A stretch of DNA of 64,000 nucleotides from Procambarus clarkii (Eukaryota > Arthropoda > Malacostraca > Decapoda > Cambaridae): positions 24,942,901 through 25,006,900 of the forward strand of contig NC_091193.1 of assembly GCF_040958095.1 (NCBI RefSeq), in the 5' to 3' direction. Positions 51,153 through 62,500 of the stretch are shown in pieces. The notes under the pieces are model-generated. The model saw only the letters and a list, made by a program, of their open reading frames with translations, was not told the origin of the DNA and ran no database searches. A program made the position numbers and the translations under genes. The first letter of the stretch is position 1. Each line of letters opens with the position of its first letter.

Positions 51153-52033
51153 CAAGAAGTATCTGTTCAGATATCTTCAGAATCGAAGCTGATATTCTCG
51201 TTTTCCTTCTGGCCTAAATTGGAGTGAGCTTCTCTGCGTTTTATGTGGCATATTAAAGCAGGAAAAGTGATTGATATCATGAGTCCCATACGAAGCAATA
51301 TCTTCCACATATTTCCACCTGAACCACATTGAAAATGATCTGTTTGATTTTTCTGTTTATATATTTTGTTATATATCTATAAGTTCTTCTTTTGGGAACA
51401 AAGATGCAATTCCTACTTTCCTTAATGGGCTTATAGTCGTTCAGGAAAGAAATGTTTAATATCATTCGAGGTTCAGGTGTGGCTGGAGTCTTAGTAACCC
51501 AACATAAGCAATGGAAATCGATACCTCTTGAGATGCTGACGCAATTTGCGAGGCTCCGGTAATGAGAACACAGCCTCCCAACTGCTAATATCTGACGGCT
51601 AATTAAAAATCTGAAACTATATTTCTTGAGGGTTTAAGATTCGGAGTTAATTAAAGATAAAAGGTGAGGGATTACCATGTGCTTGGCACCTAGTTTCATA
51701 ACCCGACCCTAAGGCCGTATCTTGTGAAATAGGGGATATGATAGGGAACATAATCGTAATGGGGTTCATAAAAAAATAAATGTATTCCGGGGTGGTTTGT
51801 AATGGAATATTAGAGCGGGAAGGATGAGGGACCGGTGTGATAAACGTCCTCCCTGGGCTGGGTAAGTATCGGTGCTCGGGGTCCCTGCATGACGCGGGTG
51901 GATGTGGCTGCCACTCTCCTGAAATATTGTCTCTGGAGAGTGTAATGCGCACCACCAATAACCTGTGATATATGAAAGCTACGCCAACCACGCCTGCGGG
52001 CTGGTCGAATCTGCAACTGTAAGACTACACTGG

Positions 52034-53222
52034 TCGTGGCCTGCCACCACCCGTACGGACTGGTGGAGGACTGCCACCACCCGTACGGACTGGTGGAGGT
52101 CTGCCACCACCCGTACGGACTGGTAGATGTCTGCCACCACCCGTACGGACTGGTAGATGTCTGCCACCACCCGTACGGACTGGTGGAGGTCTGCCACCAC
52201 CCGTACGGACTGGTGGAGGTCTGCCACCACCCGTACGGACTGGTAGATGTCTGCCACCACCCGTACGGACTGGTAGATGTCTGCCACCACCCGTACGGAC
52301 TGGTGGATGTCTGCCACCACCTGTACGGACTGGTGGATGTCTGCCACCACCCGTACGGACTGGTGGATGTCTGCCACCACCTGTACGGACTGGTGGATGT
52401 CTGCCACAACCCGTACGGACTGGTGGAGGACTGCCACCACCCGTACGGACTGGTAGAGGACTGCCACCACCCGTACGGACTGGTGGAGGTCTGCCACCAC
52501 CTGTACGGACTGGTGGATGTCTGCCACCACCCGTACGGACTGGTGGATGTCTGCCACCACCTGTACGGACTGGTGGATGTCTGCCACAACCCGTACGGAC
52601 TGGTGGAGGACTGCCACAACCCGTACGGACTGGTGGAGGACTGCCACCACCCGTACGGACTGGTGGAGGTCTGCCACCACCCGTACGGACTGGTGGAGGT
52701 CTGCCACCACCTGTACGGACTGGTAGATGTCTGCCACCACCCGTACGGACTGGTGGATGTCTGCCACCACCTGTACGGACTGGTGGAGGTCTGCCACCAC
52801 CCGTACGGACTGGTAGATGTCTGCCACCACCCGTACGGACTGGTGGATGTCTGCCACCACCTGTACGGACTGGTGGATGTCTGCCACCACCCGTACGGAC
52901 TGGAAGATGTCTGCCACCACCCGTACGGACTGGTAGATGTCTGCCACCACCTGTACGGACTGGTGGAGGTCTGCCAACACCCGTACGGACTGGTAGATGT
53001 CTGCCACCACCCGTACGGACTGGTGGATGTCTGCCACCACCTGTACGGACTGGTGGATGTCTGCCACCACCCGTACGGACTGGTAGATGTCTGCCACCAC
53101 CCGTACGGACTGGTAGATGTCTGCCATCACCTGTACGGACTGGTGGAGGTCTGCCACCACCCGTACGGACTGGTAGATGTCTGCCACCACCCGTACGGAC
53201 TGGTGGATGTCTGCCACCACCA
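52034..53222. repeat. 30-bp minisatellite, about 40 copies
   Basis: Unit CTGCCACCACCCGTACGGAC TGGTGGATGT with variants: CCTGTACGG for CCCGTACGG, and GTGGAT, GTAGAT, GTGGAG or GTAGAG before the last bases. Length is strictly 30 bp throughout. Several frames are open on both strands (HPYGLVDVCH, VADIHQSVRV, RHPPVRTGGG) as a consequence of the unit length; not a gene. 53,223-53,587 is non-repetitive with nothing recognised. Confidence 0.97.
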
Positions 53223-53587
53223 GGAGAGAATGTTGGAACAACCAAGAATGAATCACAGGAATGTCTCTGCGACACTTATGGCGGCTTCTTGCTTCACATG
53301 ACCAGAGCGGGACAGTCATCTTGAGGCGTGGACTCTACAGAGACACGAGGGACGACGGAGGACGTGACCTCGCTCTACAAGAGCCACGATTCTTGAAGCA
53401 CAATATTTCCAACCATTACTTTCTGGGAGGGAAGATGACAGTCACTTGGGAACACCGCCTGAGTCCCAGACGCAGCTGACCGTTACAACTAATACGGCTG
53501 TCGTCCTGGGCCGTCCACTGGCGGTGACGAGGAACAGTCCTATTAATGAATGATGAGAAGATGATGTTAGGAGAGGAGCGGTCCGTG

Positions 53588-56500
53588 CCACTAGCCAGGA
53601 GGTGGGTAGTGGGTGTGTCACTAGCCAGGAGGTGGGTAGTGTGTCACTAGCCAGGAGGTGGGTAGTGGGTGTGTCACTAGCCAGGAGGTGGGTAGTGGGT
53701 GTGTCACTAGCCAGGAGGTGGGTAGTGGGTGTGTCACTAGCCAGGAGGTGGGTAGTGTGTCACTAGCCAGGAGGTGGGTAGTGTGTCACTAGCCAGGAGG
53801 TGGGTAGTGTGTGTGTCACTAGCCAGGAGGTGGGTAGTGTGTCACTAGCCAGGAGGTGGGTAGTGTGTCACTAGCCAGGAGGTGGGTAGTGGGTGTGTCA
53901 CTAGCCAGGAGGTGGGTAGTGTGTCACTAGCCAGGAGGTGGGTAGTGTGTCACTAGCCAGGAGGTGGGTAGTGTGTCACTAGCCAGGAGGTGGGTAGTGT
54001 GTGTCACTAGCCAGGAGGTGGGTAGTGTGTCACTAGCCAGGAGGTGGGTAGTGTGTCACTAGCCAGGAGGTGGGTAGTGTGTCACTAGCCAGGAGGTGGG
54101 TAGTGTGTGTGTCACTAGCCAGGAGGTGGGTAGTGTGTCACTAGCCAGGAGGTGGGTAGTGGGTGTGTCACTAGCCAGGAGGTGGGTAGTGGGTGTGTCA
54201 CTAGCCAGGAGGTGGGTAGTGTGTCACTAGCCAGGAGGTGGGTAGTGTGTCACTAGCCAGGAGGTGGGTAGTGTGTCACTAGCCAGGAGGTGGGTAGTGG
54301 GTGTGTCACTAGCCAGGAGGTGGGTAGTGTGTGTGTCACTAGCCAGGAGGTGGGTAGTGTGTCACTAGCCAGGAGGTGGGTAGTGTGTCACTAGCCAGGA
54401 GGTGGGTAGTGTGTCACTAGCCAGGAGGTGGGTAGTGGGTGTGTCACTAGCCAGGAGGTGGGTAGTGGGTGCCACTAGCCAGGAGGTGGGTAGTGTGTCA
54501 CTAGCCAGGAGGTGGGTAGTGGGTGTGTCACTAGCCAGGAGGTGGGTAGTGTGTCACTAGCCAGGAGGTGGGTAGTGTGTCACTAGCCAGGAGGTGGGTA
54601 GTGGGTGTGTCACTAGCCAGGAGGTGGGTAGTGGGTGTGTCACTAGCCAGGAGGTGGGTAGTGTGTGTGTCACTAGCCAGGAGGTGGGTAGTGTGTCACT
54701 AGCCAGGAGGTGGGTAGTGTGTGTGTCACTAGCCAGGAGGTGGGTAGTGGGTGTGTCACTAGCCAGGAGGTGGGTAGTGTGTCACTAGCCAGGAGGTGGG
54801 TAGTAGGTGTGTCACTAGCCAGGAGGTGGGTAGTGGGTGTGTCACTAGCCAGGAGGTGGGTAGTGTGTCACTAGCCAGGAGGTGGGTAGTGTGTCACTAG
54901 CCAGGAGGTGGGTAGTGGGTGTGTCACTAGCCAGGAGGTGGGTAGTGTGTGTGTCACTAGCCAGGAGGTGGGTAGTGTGTCACTAGCCAGGAGGTGGGTA
55001 GTGGGTGTGTCACTAGCCAGGAGGTGGGTAGTGTGTCACTAGCCAGGAGGTGGGTAGTGTGTCACTAGCCAGGAGGTGGGTAGTGGGTGTGTCACTAGCC
55101 AGGAGGTGGGTAGTGTGTCACTAGCCAGGAGGTGGGTAGTGTGTCACTAGCCAGGAGGTGGGTAGTGTGTGTCACTAGCCAGGAGGTGGGTAGTGTGTGT
55201 GTCACTAGCCAGGAGGTGGGTAGTGGGTGTGTCACTAGCCAGGAGGTGGGTAGTGTGTCACTAGCCAGGAGGTGGGTAGTGGGTGTGTCACTAGCCAGGA
55301 GGTGAGTAGTGTGTCACTAGCCAGGAGGTGGGTAGTGTGTCACTAGCCAGGAGGTGGGTAGTGGGTGCCACTAGCCAAGAGGTGGGTAGTGTGTCACTAG
55401 CCAGGAGGTGGGTAGTGGGTGTGTCACTAGCCAGGAGGTGGGTAGTGTGTCACTAGCCAGGAGGTGGGTAGTGTGTCACTAGCCAGGAGGTGGGTAGTGG
55501 GTGTGTCACTAGCCAGGAGGTGGGTAGTGGGTGTGTCACTAGCCAGGAGGTGGGTAGTGTGTGTGTCACTAGCCAGGAGGTGGGTAGTGTGTCACTAGCC
55601 AGGAGGTGGGTAGTGTGTGTGTCACTAGCCAGGAGGTGGGTAGTGGGTGTGTCACTAGCCAGGAGGTGGGTAGTGTGTCACTAGCCAGGAGGTGGGTAGT
55701 AGGTGTGTCACTAGCCAGGAGGTGGGTAGTGGGTGTGTCACTAGCCAGGAGGTGGGTAGTGTGTCACTAGCCAGGAGGTGGGTAGTGTGTCACTAGCCAG
55801 GAGGTGGGTAGTGGGTGTGTCACTAGCCAGGAGGTGGGTAGTGTGTGTGTCACTAGCCAGGAGGTGGGTAGTGTGTCACTAGCCAGGAGGTGGGTAGTGG
55901 GTGTGTCACTAGCCAGGAGGTGGGTAGCTGTGTCACTAGCCAGGAGGTGGGTAGTGTGTCACTAGCCAGGAGGTGGGTAGTGGGTGTGTCGCTAGCCAGG
56001 GGGTGGGTAGTGTGTCACTAGCCAGGAGGTGGGTAGTGTGTCACTAGCCAGGAGGTGGGTAGTGTGTGTCACTAGCCAGGAGGTGGGTAGTGTGTGTGTC
56101 ACTAGCCAGGAGGTGGGTAGTGGGTGTGTCACTAGCCAGGAGGTGGGTAGTGTGGTCACTAGCCAGGAGGTGGGTAGTGGTGTGTCACTAGCCAGGAGGT
56201 GAGTAGTGTGTCACAGCCAGTAGGTGGGTAGTGTGTCACTAGCCAGGAGGTGGTAGTGGGTGGTCCAGCCAGGAGGTGGGTAGTGGTGTCACTAGCCAGA
56301 GGTGGGTAGTTGTCCAGGAGGTGGTAGTGTTGTGTCACTAGCCAGGAGGTGGGTAGTGTGTCACTAGCCAGGAGGTGGGTAGGTGTGTCACTAGCCAGGA
56401 GGTGGGTAGTGTGGGTAGTGTGTCACTAGCCAGGAGGTGGGTAGTAGGTGTTGTCACTAGCCAGTGAGGTGGGTAGTGTATCACTAGCCAGGAGGTGGGT

Positions 56501-59500
56501 AGTGTAGTGTGTCACTAGCCAGGAGGTGGGGGTTAATGTGTATGTCACTAGCCAGGAGGTGGGTAGTGTGTTGTTTCACTAAAGCCAGGAGGTGGGTAGG
56601 GTGTGTCACTAGCCTAGGAGGTGGGTAGTGGGTGTGTCACTAGCCAGGGAGTTGGGTAGTGAGTGTGTCCACTAGCCATGGGAGGTGGGTGAGTGGGTGT
56701 GTCACTAGCCAGGAGGTGGAGTAGTGGTGTGTCACTAGCCAGGATGTGGGTAGGGTGTGTCACTAGCCAGGAGGTGGGTCAGTGTGTGTGTCACTAGGCC
56801 AGGAGGTGGGTTAGGTTTGGTGTGTCATAGCCAGGAGGTCGGGTAGTGTGTCACTAGCCCAGGAGGTGTGTAGTGGGATAAACTTTAGATTAAATCCAAA
56901 TTTAATACTATATTTTAATTAAATGGCGTAATGTGTGTGTGTCACTAGCCAGGGAGGTGCGGTAGGTGGTGTGCCACTTAGCCAGGAGGTGGGTAGTGGG
57001 TTGTGTCACTAGCCAGGAGGTTGGGTAGGTGTGTGTGTCACTAGCCAGGAGGTGGGTTAGTGGGGTGTCCACTAGCCAGGAGGTGGGTAGAGTGTGTGTG
57101 TCAACTAGCCAGGAGGTGGGTAGGGTGTGTCACTAGCCAGGAGGTGGGTAGTAGGTGTGTCACTAGCCAGGAGGTGGGTAGTGTGTCACTAGCCAGGAGG
57201 TGGGTAGTGTGTCACTAGCCAGGAGGTGGGTAATGTGTATGTCACTAGCCAGGAGGTGGGTAGTGGGTGTGTCACTAGCCAGGAGGTGGGTAGTGTGTCA
57301 CTAGCCAGGAGGTGGGTAGTGGGTGTGTCACTAGCCAGGAGGTGGGTAGTGTGTCACTAGCCAGGAGGTGGGTAGTGGGTGTGTCACTAGCCAGGAGGTG
57401 GGTAGTGTGTCACTAGCCAGGAGGTGGGTAGTGTGTCACTAGCCAGGAGGTGGGTAGTGTGTGTGTCACTAGCCAGGAGGTGGGTAGTGGGTGTGTCACT
57501 AGCCAGGAGGTGGGTAGTGTGTCACTAGCCAGGAGGTGGGTAGTGGGTGTGTCACTAGCCAGGAGGTGGGTAGTGTGTGTGTCACTAGCCAGGAGGTGGG
57601 TAGTGTGTCACTAGCCAGGAGGTGGGTAGTGGGTGTGTCACTAGCCAGGAGGTGGGTAGTGTGTGTGTCACTAGCCAGGAGGTGGGTAGTGTGTCACTAG
57701 CCAGGAGGTGGGTAGTGTGTGTGTCACTAGCCAGGAGGTGGGTAGTGTGTCACTAGCCAGGAGGTGGGTAGTGGGTGTGTCACTAGCCAGGAGGTGGGTA
57801 GTGTGTCACTAGCCAGGAGGTGGGTAGTGGGTGTGTCACTAGCCAGGAGGTGGGTAGTGTGTCACTAGCCAGGAGGTGGGTAGTGGGTGTCACTAGCCAG
57901 GAGGTGGGTAGTGTGTCACTAGCCAGGAGGTGGGTAGTGTGTGTGTCACTAGCCAGGAGGTGGGTAGTGTGTCACTAGCCAGGAGGTGGGTAGTGTGTCA
58001 CTAGCCAGGAGGTGGGTAGTGGGTGTCACTAGCCAGGAGGTGGGTAGTGTGTCACTAGCCAGGAGGTGGGTAGTGTGTCACTAGCCAGGAGGTGGGTAGT
58101 GTGTCACTAGCCAGGAGGTGGGTAGTGTGTCACTAGCCAGGAGGTGGGTAGTGTGTGTGTCACTAGCCAGGAGGTGGGTAGTGTGTCACTAGCCAGGAGG
58201 TGGGTAGTGGGTGTGTCTCTAGCCAGGAGGTGGGTAGTGTGTCACTAGCCAGGAGGTGGGTAGTGTGTCACTAGCCAGGAGGTGGGTAGTGTGTGTGTCA
58301 CTAGCCAGGAGGTGGGTAGTGTGTCACTAGCCAGGAGGTGGGTAGTGTGTCACTAGCCAGGAGGTGGGTAGTGGGTGTGTCACTAGCCAGGAGGTGGGTA
58401 GTGTGTCACTAGCCAGGAGGTGGGTAGTGTGTGTGTCACTAGCCAGGAGGTGGGTAGTGTGTCACTAGCCAGGAGGTGGGTAGTGGGTGTGTCACTAGCC
58501 AGGAGGTGGGTAGTGTGTGTGTCACTAGCCAGAAGGTGGGTAGTGTGTCACTAGCCAGGAGGTGGGTAGTGTGTCACTAGCCAGGAGGTGGGTAGTGTGT
58601 CACTAGCCAGGAGGTGGGTAGTGTGTCACTAGCCAGGAGGTGGGTAGTGTGTGTGTCACTAGCCAGGAGGTGGGTAGTGTATCACTAGCCAGGAGGTGGG
58701 TAGTGTATCACTAGCCAGGAGGTGGGTAGTGTGTGTGTCACTAGCCAGGAGGTGGGTAGTGGGTGTGTCACTAGCCAGGAGGTGGGTAGTGTGTGTCACT
58801 AGCCAGGAGGTGGGTAGTGGGTGTGTCACTAGCCAGGAGGTGGGTAGTGGGTGTGTCACTAGCCAGGAGGTGGGTAGTGGGTGTGTCACTAGCCAGGAGG
58901 TGGGTAGTGGGTGTGTCACTAGCCAGGAGGTGGGTAGTGGGTGTGTCACTAGCCAGGTGGTGGGTAGTGGGTGTGTCACTAGCCAGGAGGTGGGTAGTGT
59001 GTGTGTCACTAGCCAGGAGGTGGGTAGTGGGTGTGTCACTAGCCAGGAGGTGGGTAGTGTGTGTGTCACTAGCCAGGAGGTGGGTAGTGGGTGTGTCACT
59101 AGCCAGGAGGTGGGTAGTGGGTGTGTCACTAGCCAGGAGGTGGGTAGTGGGTGTGTCACTAGCCAGGAGGTGGGTAGTGGGTGTGTCACTAGCCAGGAGG
59201 TGGGTAGTGGGTGTGTCACTAGCCAGGAGGTGGGTAGTGGGTGTGTCACTAGCCAGGAGGTGGGTAGTGGGTGTGTCACTAGCCAGGAGGTGGGTAGTGG
59301 GTGTGTCACTAGCCAGGAGGTGGGTAGTGTGTCACTAGCCAGGAGGTGGGTAGTGTGTCACTAGCCAGGAGGTGGGTAGTGGGTGTGTCACTAGCCAGGA
59401 GGTGGGTAGTGGGTGTGTCACTAGCCAGGAGGTGTGTAGTGGGTGTGTCACTAGCCAGGAGGTGGGTAGTGGGTGTGTCACTAGCCAGGAGGTGGGTAGT

Positions 59501-62500
59501 GTGTCACTAGCCAGGAGGTGGGTAGTGTGTCACTAGCCAGGAGGTGGGTAGTGTGTCACTAGCCAGGAGGTGGGTAGTGTGTCACTAGCCAGGAGGTGGG
59601 TAGTGGGTGTGTCACTAGCCAGGAGGTGGGTAGTGGGTGTGTCACTAGCCATGAGGTGGGTAGTGTGTCACTAGCCAGGAGGTGGGTAGTGGTGTGTCAC
59701 TAGCCAGGAGGTGGGTAGTGGGTGTGTCACTAGCCAGGAGGTGGGTAGTGGGTGTGTCACTAGCCAGGAGGTGGGTAGTGTGTCACTAGCCAGGAGGTGG
59801 GTAGTGGGTGTGTCACTAGCCAGGAGGTGGGTAGTGGGTGTGTCACTAGCCAGGAGGTGGGTAGTGGGTGTGCCACTAGCCACGAGGTGGGTAGTGTGTC
59901 ACTAGCCAGGAGGTGGGTAGTGTGTCACTAGCCAGGAGGTGGGTAGTGTGTCACTAGCCAGGAGGTGGGTAGTGTGTCACTAGCCAGGAGGTGGGTAGTG
60001 TGTGTCACTAGCCAGGAGGTGGGTAGTTGTGTCACTAGCCAGGAGGTGGGTAGTGTGTGTGTCACTAGCCAGGAGGTGGGTAGTGTGTGTCACTAGCCAG
60101 GAGGTGGGTAGTGGGTGTGTCACTAGCCAGGAGGTGGGTAGTGTGTCACTAGCCAGGAGGTGGGTAGTAGGTGTGTCACTAGCCAGGAGGTGGGTAGTGG
60201 GTGTGTCACTAGCCAGGAGGTGGGTAGTGTGTCACTAGCCAGGAGGTGGGTAGTGTGTCACTAGCCAGGAGGTGGGTAGTGTGTCACTAGCCAGGAGGTG
60301 GGTAGTGGGTGTGTCACTAGCCAGGAGGTGGGTAGTGTGTGTGTCACTAGCCAGGAGGTGGGTAGTGTGTCACTAGCCAGGAGGTGGGTAGTGGGTGTGT
60401 CACTAGCCAGGAGGTGGGTAGTGTGTCACTAGCCAGGAGGTGGGTAGTGTGTCACTAGCCAGGAGGTGGGTAGTGGGTGTGTCACTAGCCAGGAGGTGGG
60501 TAGTGTGTCACTAGCCAGGAGGTGGGTAGTGTGTCACTAGCCAGGAGGTGGGTAGTGTGTGTCACTAGCCAGGAGGTGGGTAGTGTGTGTGTCACTAGCC
60601 AGGAGGTGGGTAGTGGGTGTGTCACTAGCCAGGAGGTGGGTAGTGTGTCACTAGCCAGGAGGTGGGTAGTGGGTGTGTCACTAGCCAGGAGGTGGGTAGT
60701 GTGTGTCACTAGCCAGGAGGTGGGTAGTGGTGTCACTAGCCAGGAGGTGGGTAGTGGGTGTGTCACTAGCCAGGAGGTGGGTAGTGTGGTCACTAGCCAG
60801 GAGGTGGGTAGTGTGTCACTAGCCAGGAGGTGGGTAGTGTGTGTGTCACTAGCCAGGAGGTGGGTAGTGTGTCACTAGCCAGGAGGTGGGTAGTGTGTGT
60901 TCACTAGCCAGGAGGTGGGGTAGTGGTGTGTCACTAGCCAGGAGGTGGGTAGTGTGTCACTAGCCAGGAGGTGGGTAGTGGTGTGTCACTAGCCAGGAGG
61001 TGGGTAGTGGGTGTGTCACTAGCCAGGAGGTGGGTAGTGGGTGTGTCACTAGCCAGGAGGTGGGTAGTGGTGTGTCACTAGCCAGGAGGTGGGTAGTGGT
61101 GTCACTAGCCAGGAGGTGGGTAGTGGGTGTGTCACTAGCCAGGAGGTGGGTAGTGGGTGTGTCACTAGCCAGGAGGTGGGTAGTGGGTGTGTCACTAGCC
61201 AGGAGGTGGGTAGTGGGTGTGTCACTAGCCAGGAGGTGGGTAGTGGTGTGTCACTAGCCAGGAGGTGGGTAGTGGGTGTCACTAGCCAGGAGGTGGGTAG
61301 GGTGTGTCACTAGCCAGGAGGTGGGTAGTGGGTGTGTCACTAGCCAGGAGGTGGGTAGTGGGTGTGTCACTAGCCAGGAGGTGGGTAGTGGTGTCACTAG
61401 CCAGGAGGTGGGTAGTGGGTGTGTCACTAGCCAGGGAGGTGGGTAGTGGGTGTCACTAGCCAGGAGGTGGGTAGTGGTGTGTCACTAGCCAGGAGGTGGG
61501 TAGTGTGTCACTAGCCAGGAGGTGGGTAGTGTGTCACTAGCCAGGAGGTGGGTAGTGGGTGTGTCACTAGCCAGGAGGTGGGTAGTGGGTGTGTCACTAG
61601 CCAGGAGGTGGGTAGTGGTGTGTCACTAGCCAGGAGGTGGGTAGTTGTGTCACTAGCCAGGAGGTGGGTAGTGGGTGTGTCACTAGCCAGGAGGTGGGTA
61701 GTGGGTGTCACTAGCCAGGAGGTGGGTAGTGTTGTCACTAGCCAGGAGGTGGGTAGTGGGTGTGTCACTAGCCAGGAGGTGGGTAGTGGGTGTGTCACTA
61801 GCCAGGAGGTGGGTAGTGGTGTGTCACTAGCCAGGAGGTGGGTAGTGTGTGTCACTAGCCAGGAGGTGGGTAGGTGGTGTGTCACTAGCCAGGAGGTGGG
61901 TAGTGGGTGTGTCACTAGCCAGGAGGTGGGTAGTGTGTCACTAGCCAGGAGGTGGGTAGTGGTGTCACTAGCCAGGAGGTGGGTAGTGTGTCACTAGCCA
62001 GGAGGTGGGTAGTGGGTGTGTCACTAGCCAGGAGGTGGGTAGTGTGTCACTAGCCAGGAGGTGGGTAGTGGTGTCACTAGCCAGGAGGTGGGTAGTGGGT
62101 GTGTCACTAGCCAGGAGGATGGGTAGTGTGTTCACTAGCCAGGAGGTGGGTAGTGTGTCACTAGCCAGGAGGTGGGTAGTGGGTGTGTCACTAGCCAGGA
62201 GGTGGGTAGTGGGTGTGTCACTAGCCAGGAGGTGGGTAGTGTGTCACTAGCCAGGAGGTGGGTAGTGTGTCACTAGCCAGGAGGTGGGTAGTGTGTCACT
62301 AGCCAGGAGGTGGGTAGTGTGTGTGTCACTAGCCAGGAGGTGGGTAGTGTGTCACTAGCCAGGAGGTGGGTAGTGGGTGTGTCTCTAGCCAGGAGGTGGG
62401 TAGTGTGTCACTAGCCAGGAGGTGGGTAGTGTGTCACTAGCCAGGAGGTGGGTAGTGTGTGTGTCACTAGCCAGGAGGTGGGTAGTGTGTCACTAGCCAG

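Noticed and set aside
51979..53319. Frames of 416-446 codons (HPYGLVDVCH, VADIHQSVRV, RHPPVRTGGG)
   Set aside because: Products of the 30-bp satellite; three overlapping long frames cannot all be genes and none has a unique conserved domain.
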